This document shows, one piece after another, positions 19,758-33,100 of a stretch of DNA of 64,000 nt (its first letter is position 1; each line of letters begins with the position of its first letter). Made by a program: the position numbers and the translations under genes. This stretch comes from Burhinus oedicnemus (lineage: Eukaryota; Chordata; Aves; Charadriiformes; Burhinidae): positions 519,788 to 583,787 of the forward strand of contig VFFE01007510.1 in the NCBI GenBank assembly GCA_008921705.1. Reading direction: 5' to 3'. Under the pieces are notes generated by a model. The model was given only the letters and a program-made list of their open reading frames with translations. It searched no databases and was not told where the DNA came from.

Positions 19758-22700
19758 AATGATGATTAATCTGATGATATACTCACTTGTAATAACAAGG
19801 ACTTGTATAATCGGTGTAATTTATCCTCCAGCAGCACCCTTTGTGCTTTGAGGACTGTGGGACATGGAAGAACCAAACCAGAAAAAAATCCTCTTACTTC
19901 AACCCTGCAACTGCTGGTGCCTTTGCACAGCACCCAGCCTAGCTGTTCACATCGGAGGCTGATTTCTAACACGTGGCAAAACTGCAGCATGCGTCAGATA
20001 TGCTGTCACTAGCCACAGGCTCCACCGCAAAGAAGTGACATTTTAGCATGTTGAATGTTTTGTTTGACAAAAAAAGGTTAAAACTCAAACTTCTGGCAGT
20101 GATCACTCTCAAAAACGCTCAGAATATTTAGTGGTAAAAATATAAAGTCTGCCCTGACTCACAGCATAAAAAAAGCAATGTAGATTAAGACTGTGGTAAG
20201 AATTTGTTCCCCACCTCCCAAAATATCTAGTCCTAAAGCCAAGGGCTGACAACCTTTTTGAGGTAATTATGCTGTAGTACAGAATTATAAAAAAATAAAA
20301 TATGTTCTGGAAGGGGAAAACCACAAGATGGTGCTCTTGATACACTGCATGAAGCCGGATTCCTTGAGTTCCTTCTTGCTGAGTTTGTGGAGAGATTGTT
20401 TCCTCCACCACCACTGACTGTAGCTGTCCATCTAGTTACTACAGTCACAGGTAATCACATTAAATCTGCGATTAAAAGAACAAAACCCAAACCTTGAATT
20501 CAATTACCGATATTAATGTTTGTTTCAAACATTTGTGTAGGATATATACGTTTGCTAAACTTAAAAAAAATACAGATGCCTTCCATAAAAGCTGTATCCT
20601 GCTGCTAAATGCAAATTCCTTCTTCAAGGAGTGATTGAGTGCCCTAAAACCATAAATTTTACTTTGCCGGCCTTGTGCCCCTGCAGTGACAAGTGGAGAG
20701 CAAAGCCACCACTCCAAAGCAGTGGGTGCAAGGTGTCCCAGCAAGCCCTCAGCGCAGGTCTGGAGCAAGAAGTGAGCGGACCTTTGCCTGGGGTCGGACA
20801 TCGTGTTGCTGATCTACTGAGGTTCAGTGAACACTCCTGCTGTGAGACAGCTGTGGTGTGACCTGGACATGTCTTCTGGCAGAAGCTAATGGTGCTGACC
20901 TGCAAAATATCTAAAAGATGAAGCATGAATACTTAACTTCTCATACAGTGCCTCTGCTGTGGTTAGGAGGAGCTGGTGTCTTGAGCTGAAATGCCATTAC
21001 CTGAATGCAAGGATGGATCCGACAATTACTGTGATAGATGCTTGATTTTGGAATGCACTTGGCATGATAGAAAAGATTCTCGCTCTACTACATTTAAACT
21101 TTGGAGTAGGGGATGAGGAGTTACAGAGATGGACAACTGCCGGAATGTGAACCTTTACCTGAGGATGAACAAATTGTCATGTCAGGTCCACTCAATTTTA
21201 ATGTTACCTTGTTGGGGTGGTTTCTCCTCTGAAGGAGTCCAGGGGAACATAAGGAGAGAGGGACAAACATAATGCTGATATTCCTAGCACAAAATAAAAG
21301 CATCAAAGGTCTACCTGAGCCTGCTGGCACATGCAGAAATAGTTGCAAGGTTCAAATGAAGGAATAGACATTCTTGTAATGTCCACTGAGATGGTTCAGC
21401 AGCTGAGGGTTTGTCCCTTAAGGTTTAGTACTGCTCCACTCTTTGCAGAACTGCCCTCATGGTACCTTAGCACAGCACTCAAACAAGCCAAGGGCTTAGG
21501 AGGTATTTTAAGAAATTAAGATGCAAAAAAATGCAATTTGCTATGTTTTCTGACTACTCTGTAGGTTTCGGTTTGGTGCTGGAGGGATACGATGAGCACT
21601 CCACAGCCCTCAACCAGCTGCAGGGTCAGGGCCAACCCGTGACTGTAGGGATGGCCCTAGGGATGTCCCCTGGCTAAGCAGGTGTATGGCTGGGAAGAGG
21701 GAGGGAACCCTGCCCCTCCTCTGCCCTATTCACCTCCCAAGTGCTGGGCTGGTTTTTGGGAAGTGCCAGAAGTGCTGTTGCTCTTAGCTGGTGTAGCTGT
21801 GCCTGGCAGGGAGGAGGAGGAAGGCTGATGCCGGAGCAGGGGCTGCGCTGGGGCACGGTGGGGAACAGAGGAAGAGTTGGGGAAGTCAGCTGGGGTGCTG
21901 ACTGTAAGGCCTGGGGAGGTGGGCAAGCTATGGCCTTTCAAGTAGCTAACACAGCATGTCGCACGTGTGTGTTTTTGCTGAAAAGCTAAGGCCTCTGGAC
22001 ATTGGATGTTACCTTGTAACTAAACCAGGATAGTAATGGTGAATGCCGGTATTGCGTTAAACGGCCTTCTTCAGCCCGTGCTGGACCCACACCGAGAGCA
22101 TCATGAAGGTCAGAGTTGGCTCTAATGAAAAGCATTTGCTGCAGGCATAAAAAGTTCAGGCGGTCCTCAGCTGCTGAGGGGAAGGACCGGGCTCGGAAGA
22201 CTCGCCTGTGTGTTTCAGGAGGAGACGCAGCTCTTCCAGGGCTGATGCATGGCGGCTACAGCGGCACATGGGACACTTCGGGTGGCTACAGCTACGGTGG
22301 CGTTTCACTGGTTGGCACCTCCCGAAACTCCGGTTTCCCGCCCGTGGCTGCCGAACGCCCACCAGAGAGCGCAGTGCCCCTTCCCAAAACGGCTGAGGGC
22401 TCCTTCCAGGGGCTGCACTGGTGGCTGGCTCATGCATGAATCATAATGCAAACACGATGACACAAGACCTCTGAGACCTACCTCTTATGTTTAGTGTCAT
22501 TTTATGAGGGTCTACCTCGGCTCAGTTAATTACATTGTACAACAGATTTTCGTTAGTCATATGTAGATCTAATTTTCAAGATTGTCCCTGGATACCAAAT
22601 TAGTAGAGAAGACATCAATCGCAATTTGCTTACAAACATACTTTAAACACCAGCTGCTTGTAAAAATGCACATAATGTTTTTAAATTAAAAAGCTCTGTG

Positions 22701-25700
22701 TTGCCTTAAAAGTACTCACAACAGGCAGCACGATCATACATTTACTCTCTGTAATGCATTTACTTTGTACCCCTGGATAAAAAATCAGTGTGCCTGTACG
22801 AAACCCAGAAAGTTTATGAGTTGCTCCATGTCCCTGTCACTCTTTATGGCACATCGTGGTTGTGTAACAAGTCACGATGTTAAACTCTAGTAGAAAAAGC
22901 CCACAGAAGCAGGTTAAAAAAATATGTAAGGTGTCATATGTTAAAGGTAAGTAAATCAGTAAGAACATCCCAGGACTTCCAGTCTCCCTGTGTACATTTT
23001 AGAAAGAGTTTTGGAAAAGCAAGCAGTTCATATTTGTTCTGGTCTCCTCACCTCTGTTAAATACCAGTTATATTCTCAGTATCTGTACACAATAGACAAA
23101 TGTAAAATATATAAACCAAGATGTCTTAGTGTCCTACACCACCACCACAGTTCCACAACTCTGCTATGAATTAACCATGAAGTAGATAAGGAGTACACTT
23201 TTTAGTATTTCTATTTATCATCTCAGCGTGTTAATACTCCCAGTACTTATTCTCTTGTCAGTACTCATAATATTCTTCAGTGTTCTCAGCACTCTTGTAA
23301 ATAGATTATACCCTGAAGGGTGACTTTCTTAGTAAGATGAAGACAACTCTTTTGCTTTGTTTTGCATATCACAACAGAAGAAAGGTTCTCTTCCCTTGGC
23401 GGTTCAGTCAAGAGCAAGGTTTTCATTGTTGATAAAGAACAGAGGATATTGTTCATACAATATTGTCACTATAGCAAGATTTTCACAAAATTCCTGGAGT
23501 AGACAGTAATTCAGTAGGTTGTTTTATAGTTACATGCCAGTCTTGAATATGATAAAAATTCTTTCAGTTTTCCTGTGCATACATACTGACACTGAAGCAA
23601 ATCAAATGCCTGAATTTATTCTTTTATCAATTTCTTAAATTCTGCTGACCAAAATCAAAAGTACTGCTTATGCATGTTTTAAGAAGTTAGAGCATATGTG
23701 CTCCTTCCTCTGGAAATACTCAGCGAAAAAGAAACTGTTACAATGTACTAAATAATAATTATATTATTGAAAAACACTGACTTGTATGGCAGTTAATGGT
23801 AACTTTTGCACTAAGAACAACTTAATTTCCAGGAGATGTAGTTCTTTGAGCTGCAGGCTCATTTTTTTGCCAATGCATGAGAAAAGTAGTGTTCAGGGAT
23901 TCCATGATCTTTTCTTGAAGGTGATAGCTGGATCTTCATGAAACATTTTCCTCCTGAGCATTCACGTTAAGCAAAACAAATCCATGACCAGCACAATATT
24001 TTTCAGAAATAGTTTTTAGAATGATCTTGGGTTATTGGAATATAAACCAGGCATAGGATAGGACATAACAATACCTAAATCACATGAAATTTTCTTATCT
24101 GTAAGTTGCAAAGAACGTCACAAGTGAGATGAATGTTGTTATTCTATTTCAAATGTGAAGCACCAGAGATACAAAATGCTCGGTCCATGGTCATGCAGTG
24201 GTTCAGTTACAAATACAGTCTGGACCTTCTAACTCCAAATTCCGGGACTATGTCTTCTCCTATCCGTACTGTTTTTCATAGTAATTAAAAGGGTAAATCA
24301 AGAAATACTTTGTATTTTATGATACTTGGTGCTCAAACAAGCAATGAAACTTCTAAGAATGTGAAGGCTTGTCTACTTGAGAAGGATTACTGGTTTAATT
24401 TGGTTGCTTATATTGATGAAAAAAAATAATAAAAAAGACAAGGAAAATATATACAAAAGAGGTTGTCTGAACTGATAAAACCAGGCTCAGCTCATGCCTC
24501 AAACTCTTCAGACCAAGGGACGACCAGTGGTAGCAAATATCCATGATTTTATTTCTGAAACAGAATCCACCCTTGGAAACAAGTTCTTCCTGCAGGTCGG
24601 TGGTGTATACTTGTACAGATCTCATAAGTCTACATCACATATTTGTCGCTTATGGACCTGATGAAAAGAGAAGTTTATGCTCCTGTATAAAACCAGGATA
24701 AACTTTTAGCACTGCTAACTAGACAGAAATGGCTGCCAGAGTGGAAAAGAATGAAATCAATGGAAGAAATACCTGTGACTTGACCTGTGGATTGGGCTTC
24801 TAGCAGGTAAAAAAAGTTAATTGTGAAGAGGATGGTAGAGGGTAACTAGAGCTTTTCCTCTTCTATGTGCCTTAATAAATCAAGTATATAATTTAGTATG
24901 GGTTTACAAGGATTATAAGATGGAAAGAAAAAGCCATCAGCTATATTACTACTTATTTCTGTTCCTTTGATTTGATATTAATAGAATCTTTTTTTCAGAG
25001 AAATCAACTCAATGTTAAATAAAGTTGTACAGTGCAAAAATATTTCTAAATATTTCCATTGCCATATTCACAGAAATTCTTTATTATAAACCAACTAAAT
25101 TTGTATTCAGGGAATAAGGTTAAAGAACTATTCTATCCAGGGTTTTATGTACATTTAACTGTTGTATTTATCCACAGATAATTTAGTCAATCTTAATACA
25201 AAATATGTTAGACAATACATAATATGTTAGATTTGGGTTTCAGGTTGTAACCTGAGCTCCTGGTGTTACAGGGGAAATATGTAGTTATTATTTATTATGC
25301 AGCTTGCAATAGTTCGGGAAATGTTTAATCCAGTAAGATAAAAAGTAGCTGCTTAAAATATTCATATGTTAAAACACTGTGTAAGTAAAAATAGAGTGTT
25401 TGCTTTCAGGCCACCACAAATACCACAGTTAGCAAGCTGTATACCTGGTAGTAAAAGTTTGAAGGATTAGAAATTAAAGGAAGTCAGCATCTGTTTTGGT
25501 TACCGTTTTTAATGCTTGTTCAAAGCCAGCAAGTAAGCCCATCATTTTAAAAATTAACATGGCAGGAAACACGATCCGAAAGGCTGCTCCTTAAGCTTGT
25601 CCTTACGGGCATGAAAGAAGCTCAATACAGGACTGTGATACACAGCCTGTGGGCAAGAAATTGATCCATAAATCTTTGTAAATTAAGCCAGCATTTGTGT

Positions 25701-26817
25701 TACTGAAGAATGGATTTCATCTGGTAGTGAACTCAGAACACTCAATGGCCTTATATATCGTGTATATGAATTTGGTTTAGAGTTCCAGCAGCTGCTGCAA
25801 AATTGCTATGAAGAAATACAGTTCTCTGATTATATTTTCAATGTTCTTCTAGTCTGGATGTGTTTTGCAGGTAATAAATGTTAACCCTGAGAAAGATGAA
25901 AAAGCATCATCATCATTTTTGTATTAAACCTCAGTTAGCATCAGTTCATTTTAAATTCAGAGTAATAGTAGGATGTAGCTTTTTTATTTATGCTAAAATT
26001 GAAACAACGTGAAAGGAACACAGAATATATCATTTGGTAGATCTGAGAGATCATAGAATTTAGTTCAGGGAGTGGAGAACACGCTTTTAATGAGACTTTC
26101 TTGTCTCCTTTATGTGCTCTGTGTAATCTTAAATTTGTTGATTTGAAACACTGTGCAATTTTAATAAAGTCTTCTGCTTAATAATTCTTGATTTCCATCA
26201 CCTTATTCCTGCAATACTGATGACAGATTTAAATACTTTCAAGAATATTTCACTATCTTTCAAGCTAAGACTCTCTGAGTCAGCAGACTCGACCTCTCAC
26301 AAGGCCCTCTTACTCAATGACCACTGGGGAACAGCTACAAAGGAAAAAGTCTACTTTGCAACAGTACAGTAAAGTTTTAGTAAACCTTTCTCACCCCAGA
26401 GACTGCAGAAAAGATGATGAAATGGAACAAAAGTTGCAATCAAGAAGTTTGGTATTTGCTACCGTGCGTCTGTCAGTGTAATTTCCACATCACACACGCT
26501 TGTGATGTTAAACACGGTATGACGCGAAAGAGGCCTGAGTCAAGGTCTGATCTTAACTAGTAAGTGACTGTCCAAGAGACTCTTTTTGCTGATAAAACTA
26601 GTCCTCAGGTAGCTTTTTTTGCCTTCAGTGTGAGTATGTGATGAGGGCATGTCTGTAGCACCTTCCTCTTTTTATTTTTCCAGACAGACTTGTGATTTCT
26701 CTGCTTGTGCTCTGAACTAGCAGGATGCGTGACAGGTCCTATCCAAAACCAGGCACGTAACTGAGGTAGCACAGACCTGAATGCATGCGGGTGAGTTCAG
26801 GATTGCTCCTTGGTTTT
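19758..26817. other. Intergenic, gene-poor, AT-rich, with GC-richer patches
   Basis: About 7 kb without a recognised gene or repeat. GC-richer patches occur at about 20660-20870, 21580-21940 and 22080-22440; the last is described separately. From 22450 to 26800 the sequence is AT-rich and featureless to my reading. Conserved non-coding elements cannot be judged from one sequence. Confidence 0.6.
22116..22440 (+). other. CpG-rich block with 107-codon open frame, possible small promoter
   Basis: A local block of about 320 bases with roughly 20 CpG dinucleotides inside AT-rich intergenic DNA. A TATA-like CATAAAAAG lies at about 22146. Open frames exist on both strands (107 codons on +, 93 on -); the + frame includes a G/Y/S-rich stretch but no known family. 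High GC alone can explain the open frames. It could be a minor promoter, a non-coding RNA start or a remnant of a GC-rich insertion. Confidence 0.3.
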
Positions 26818-27125
26818 CACAGAATCGTAGAACAGTTAGAGTTGGAAGGGACCTTAAAGATCATCTAGTTCCAACCCCGTTGATGTGGGGAGTTGCTCAA
26901 AGCTTCATCCAACCTGGCCTTAAACACTTTGAGGGATGGGGCAGCCACAACTTCTCTGGACAACCTATTTCAGCATCTCACCACCCTGACAGTACAGAAT
27001 TTCTTCCTGATATCTAATCTAAATCTACCCTCTTTCAGTTTAAAACCATTGCCCCTTGTCCTATCGCTACACTCCCTGACAAAGAGTCCCTCTCCACCCT
27101 TTTTACTCTTTACACTAGTGAGACT
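26818..27125 (-). mobile_element. CR1 LINE fragment, minus strand
   Basis: The + strand reads as the reverse complement of a CR1 3' end: ACAGAATCGTAGAACAGTTA, then GTTGGAAGGGACCTTAAAGA, CATCTAGTTCCAACCCC and CCTTGTCCTATCGCTACACT. It is truncated at the side corresponding to the 5' end near 27125. The octamer tail is reduced to AGAATCGTAG-like remnants, so it is more diverged than the copy at 19222-19757. Confidence 0.93.
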
Positions 27126-30100
27126 GCAGTGACGCCTATGAACGTGTATCGTGTTTTGCTCCTGTTCCATCGTTGACACATACAGACACCGAATACACAG
27201 GTCTCCTGCTCTCATCTTTCCAGAAGTCTACCACACAAAGTTCACAGCAGGAACACCGAACATCCCTTATTGTTAGTCTTATCAAATACCGAGGGTGATA
27301 AAAGACTTGGTTCCCCTCTCAGACCGGATCATGTTTGGAGCAAACAAGAACCAAACTTGAAAATTTTAAGTACCTTTGTAGTCTCTCATTTACCTTCTCA
27401 TTTCTGGCCACCCTGAGGCAGCCAGGAGCAGGCTGGCAGGGAACAGCGCTGCTTTCCACCGCTGTCACAGGCAGTGTGGTGGAAACAGAGCTGCAGCAGC
27501 ACTTCCCCACTCCAGCTGCTTTCTCCCAAGCAGCAAGGGAAGTGCAACCACCTAACTTCACACCCATGGAACCATGGTGTCCACCCCATCCTCTGAAGCA
27601 GCTGGAGACTACTCTTTCGGAAGGCTTGTTATTTTAAAATAGTACACATGCAGCTTTTCCCCTTTTTAAAAAGCAACAGTTAACACTTTACTATCAGAGC
27701 AGAGAAGACAGAGCCACCTTCTTACCTGCTGTCTGAAGGGGTTTAAAACAAGAAGGTGAAAGCACATGCATGTGCAGTTCTTGATCTTTGGCCAGGGCAG
27801 AGTTTGAACCCGGTGATCTCAGCCGATGCCTGTGTAGACTTTCCTTGTGGAAACTCTCACTGATACAACCTTACAGAAACCGTTACAGTAACTCAGTGAT
27901 ACTGGAGATTTTTCTTTCCTGCTGCCAAGGTTTGCTGTAAAAAGCATTAGAGTTCCTGGCATCGGTGCCATCCCACACCCTTGGTACGAAACTTGGCCCT
28001 GATTTCAAATTTGTTATCATATTAATTTAACCATCCAACTCTTGGCTGTCTTTATGTCTCTGCTTTTTTCTTTGCACTGCTATAAGTGCATATAAAATCA
28101 GATCTAATCTCAGTAACTCTGACAGTTTCCATGATGCTAACAACAATACCAGTACCCACGGATGCACCTAAAGTAAGGGTCCTCTGCTAAGGAGGAGGGA
28201 GGCAAAGAAAAGATCTTGAAATAAAGTAATTACCATGGATTTTTACCTTTCATTAGATATTTGTCAGGTGTAAAGGTTTCAACTCCTGTTTTGCACTGAA
28301 TTCCAGCACAGTGCTCCTATGTTGTTGATTATCATTAATTTGCAAAAGTCATTTTTGAAAGATGTCAGAGTCCAATATGACAAAACATAGTTGAAGTTAT
28401 TTATTTATTGATGTATTCGTGAGTGCTTTAAAAAAATGTATATTTCTTGAATTACTACCTTGCTTTATAGCCAATACTGTTTCATTTTCAGTATTACTGC
28501 AGTGAAGTTATTTTTGACAGTCTTTCAGTTTCTAGTGCTTCCTGCCCTAATAAGAATGTAAAGCCATTGCCCAGTAGATAGTCTTATAGGCCTGATGAGC
28601 TGGATTCAAAATTAATGAATCTTCCTCTTAATTTTAACCCCTGAATATAGCCTTGACCCTCTCCTCCTACAATGTTGAATTACAACTAGATTGGGGGTGG
28701 TTTAAACTATTGATGCAGTTGTCCGTGATGGCATTGCTGTATTATTAATTGTAGACACAGACTACATGTGCATACTCATCCCTTTATGTAAAAAAAGAGA
28801 TACTTTTCAAGCTTTATGTAACAGAGACATGCTCTTAGCTTTTAACTGTCCCAGCTTAGCTTTTCTAACTAGAGTATGTGCTTAATTTATCATGAAATAA
28901 TAGTCACCATAACAGCAATATGTATTACGCTACAAGTTATTCATAACATAGGCTGTATTTTTAGGCATCAAATGTATGAGTATGTTACAGAGTTTTAAGG
29001 AAGTATTGGGTATCTGCTGAGTGTGGTAACAGTCCTGAGAATCAGTCTTAGTCCTGGTTTTCATGTAAATGATGCATCTTAGCTTAAAGCTCATCCGGTG
29101 GTGTTTAGAGTAAATTCTTCTGCTTTGCAATATGAGTGGGCTAAGAGCATACACACAGTTGTAATCCATGTTTAAGCTGGTAAAATAAGTGTCCAGAAAA
29201 GCTCGTAGTAAGTGAAGCTGACTAGTACAGAACAGCCCATGTCTATGTTGATAAACCCTCTGAGCCTCCAAAAGAGGTTGGCTGTGTGGACATGACCTCT
29301 TGGTGGTAACCTCCATCCTGTGATAACTTTTGAACAGTACCCAGGAATTATTTGGAAAAAGTTACTTGGTAGAGGCTAACAGCACGGCTCTAACACTACA
29401 AGACAAGCTGTTCCAGGGCCCAGGACCCTTCTCTGGTAACTTGTACTTTGCTTCTATAGAGGCAGCAAGAGTAGACCAGCTAAGCTGCTGTAAGACCATC
29501 AGTTGAGCTTTTAGAGTAGAGAATGATCTTTATTGAATGATGACATTTTAAAAGTGGGTGGAGTTTGGCCCGCACTCCTAATTACATTTATGGAATGATA
29601 CACATCTTCAGATAACTGAGCTGAGTGGAAGGGACTCTGTTTTGCTTTATCCCAGGCACATGGAAAGAAAGGGCTTTGTCTTATCTTGGAAGGAGGAAAC
29701 AGAGAGGTAAAAAGTGTTGTGTACCATGGTAGGAAGGCAGGGGGAAAAGGTTTCCAGTCCTGAGGAATGTCAAGGAAGTGGAAAGAAAGCCTCTTTTCTG
29801 AAATGCCTGCTGCAAGTTGGGAAGGAAAGGAGAGGCCTGAGAGCTGAAAGTATGGCTTCACTTGTTGAACTTCATGCATTACTTATGCCTCAGTATGACA
29901 TGCAATAATCAGCAACTAAAGATTTTGACTGATAATACACAGACTCTGCATGTGAAAACAGCAGATAGATTCCACATCAGCTGAAACTCCCCAGGGATTT
30001 ACCTCTCAGGTGAAGCCTGTAAATTAAGTTTGGTGGGACAGATTTTTCAGCTGTTGTAAATCAAAACATTTACGTGATTCACAACACATGAGGATCCAGT

Positions 30101-33100
30101 CCAAATTGTGTATAGATAATTTCTATTATATGAGAAGGAATTTGGGGCCTGTTTTTCCTGTGATTTATACCAGCATAATTTTGGAGTAAGTGCAGTGAAC
30201 ACAAAAGTATTTCATCATTGACTGAGAGGTGAGTTAGTTCCAACATGTGCATTGCAAGGATGTAAATTCCAGGTAATGTTGTGTTTCTTACTATTGTTGT
30301 CCAGTTTAAAACCCAGCAGACGTATATTTATGTCCATTACAGTCATGTTAAATTGAGTCCATCATAGTATTAATCATATAATAGATTTGTGGCTAAATCA
30401 CAATAAATATGTTGATTCTATCATTTTAATGGTCTTCCAGAGAAAAATACTGATTATTCTATTTAATTAATGATGCTAAAATATTGGCAATATTATTGAA
30501 GGCCTTTTTCAAACAGAAAAGAAAAGCAGGCGAGCACATGTAATATTCTTAAAAATATACCGAGATTTTATTGCTTTGAATAATTAAACAAGGAGTTGTC
30601 ATCAGATCTGTGGAAGATTTTTATGAGACGGTTCCTTAATAACAGTGTATTTAGCACTGGTGTTCCGCTGCAGAGTATTTTTTGCAACCATTGTACTGCT
30701 AACAGCTAGCGTGTCTACCTGTACGAGGAGAAAAAGTTTTCTGGAGCAGCACAGTCCAGCTGGTAACATATAAAATGCATTTAGACTCCAGGATACTCCC
30801 GCCAGGCTCCTCAGCTTCTCCTCAAAGGAGTGGTTATTCAAGTAATGCACGTAGTCCTAGCAACCCACCCAGTAGTGCCCCAGCACAGCAAGGCAAGAGG
30901 ACAAGCTTCTGCCACTGTGTCCCCGTGGGAGGGCGGGTAGGAAGGGGGGCAGGTGTTGTCCTGTGCCTCCATGTGCTCCACCAGGTAGACTTGCTTCTGG
31001 AACAAGCCAGCCCAGAGGGATATCCCTCAGCTGGGATACAGCCCTGGTGCTGATGGATTTCAGGCTACTGTCTGAAATTTAATTCCCTTTAATGTGTATA
31101 ACTGAGAGCCTGGGAGAAGACACTTTGAATGTTGTTTTTCAAGATGCTGTGAAGTGTTGGCATGAGAAACTGGACCCAATAAAAAGAAGAGGGAAAGGCT
31201 AAAAGCTAAAATAGAAGTAATAGCCATTTATTAGCCATTTGTGGAAGGCGCTGGTCATCGTGCATGCTAAGTGGCGATAATGATGTGGTGTGATGATGTG
31301 GTGACTCAGAGCTGACTCTTTTCAGAAGGCTGCAGCTGGCTGCTGTGCTTCCAGCCATCCTCTTCCCTGCAGCTCCAGGGAGCTGCGCAGCTGGAGAAGT
31401 GGTGAATTTGCCCGTTCTACCTAAAATAGAAGCCTGGAGGCTGGGGAAGAAAAGCAAGCTGTCAGAACTGCCTTCTTATTTCATTCCTCTTTTCCCCACA
31501 TGGCAGTAACTCCCTCCAGTGACTGGAGGAGCAAAGGCAGTGGGATGTTTCTACAGGACGACACTTTTGGTATCAGGGTCTCGCCTGGAGCACTTGTAGG
31601 AAATGACTGTCCTTCGCTTACCTGTGATCCATCAGCTTGTAGCTTGGCTGAGTTGCCCGCCACAGGCAAACCACAGAGGTCTCAGTAGCCTCAGGGGTTC
31701 ATGGCCAGCAGTAAGATGTGGTGCCCTAGGATTTTATTAGACGCCGTTAGTCACCATAAGGTGGGGTCTGCTTTAAAATATGACAGGCAGCTCTTTCAAA
31801 ACACCTGGAGGTGGAGAGGTAGGTGGGGGAGTTCAGGATGAGCTTCTTTCCTCAACAGGTAGAAAGAGGGAGTGGGGAGGTGCATGACATTGAATCACAT
31901 CTACACTTTTTTATAGTGAGAAATAGACTGAGGAGAGTCTCTGGTCTTGACAGGCCTTCTGCCAGCAGGTGCCTGCAGCTGCTCAGAGCCCATGATACCA
32001 CCTCACGCGGCTTGCTGCCATTAGGTATGCTAGGTATGTCTGTGTTATGGTTTTTTATTTGCTTATTTCGATTTTAGAAACTGAGGCCAGTAAATAGCAG
32101 CTGCACTTTAATAGTCCTGGGGTATGCAGGGCTGCAGGACGGCTTCAGTGCGCGGCACCTCCAAACGGCAGTGGCTCTAGAGCAGCGCTCTTTCCCACTC
32201 TTCTTCCTAAACCTTTTTGATTCGGTCACATTTTCTACCCTTCCTATTTCTTTTCTGTAGAAATAGCTATATGCCAACTCAACATTATACCTGACGTTGC
32301 TAACTCGCTGTTGTAGGTACCCACCACCTTCCCTCCGCAGCCTGACCCCGAGCTTTGCTGCTGCTGCAGAGATTGTTCACTTTCTGTTTATGAAGTACAC
32401 AGCACATTTTGGGGTGCCAAGGGAAAACCATTACCATCCTTTTGTGGGTTGTTTTTGATGGTGAAACAGACGTATTGCTGAAAGGAGTGATGGTTCGGTT
32501 TCAATCACGTAGCCACGTCCGACTGAAGACAGTGTGTGTTCATACTTTTTACAATGTGTTGATAAATGGCATTGGTCTTTGTGAGGACACAAGTCTTTCT
32601 CTTGATGGTATTTAGCAGTAGGCTGATGTTTTCTTTGTCATCATTTCATCTCAGGGAGATCTTTACACTTGCTGAGCTAATTATTTGGCACAGAAGTCTT
32701 CAATGAAAAAAACCCCAAACCACCCCAAACCAAACATTTTGTGTATTATGGACTAACGTAAACTCATATACTGAAAAGGTTCTTTCAGAGTGAAGTGCTG
32801 CAGTCGCTAGTTTGGGGATGATGAAAATTGAGCTCAAACAACATGTGAGATTATATTGCATAAAGACAATCTGAGAAAACAGCTCTCACTGCAGCCCTTG
32901 GATGCTGCTTGTTAAACACCTGTAATTGCCTGGGGAAAGCTTATGGTGCTTGATTCCCTTGCAAGACCTAACCCAGGGGGTAGAGCAAGGGACCAAAAGT
33001 CATTCTGGATGGTGCTCTGGTTGGTGTGGACAGGGATAGCCTAAAATGGGCTGCAGACTCAGGAGGGGATGGTTACATTACTGAAATCACAACAGACTTT

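Noticed and set aside
22851..22880. Inverted repeat ACATCGTG / CACGATGT with 14-base loop
   Set aside because: It is short and isolated, and is expected by chance.
27780..27840. TTTGAACCCGG-like string resembling a tRNA T-arm on the minus strand
   Set aside because: No acceptor stem, D-arm or anticodon arm could be formed around it.
29940..29975. GTGAAAACAGCA on the + strand, resembling the reverse complement of the VIP hormone start
   Set aside because: The 12-base match does not continue into the flanking codons, and no hormone-like translation follows.
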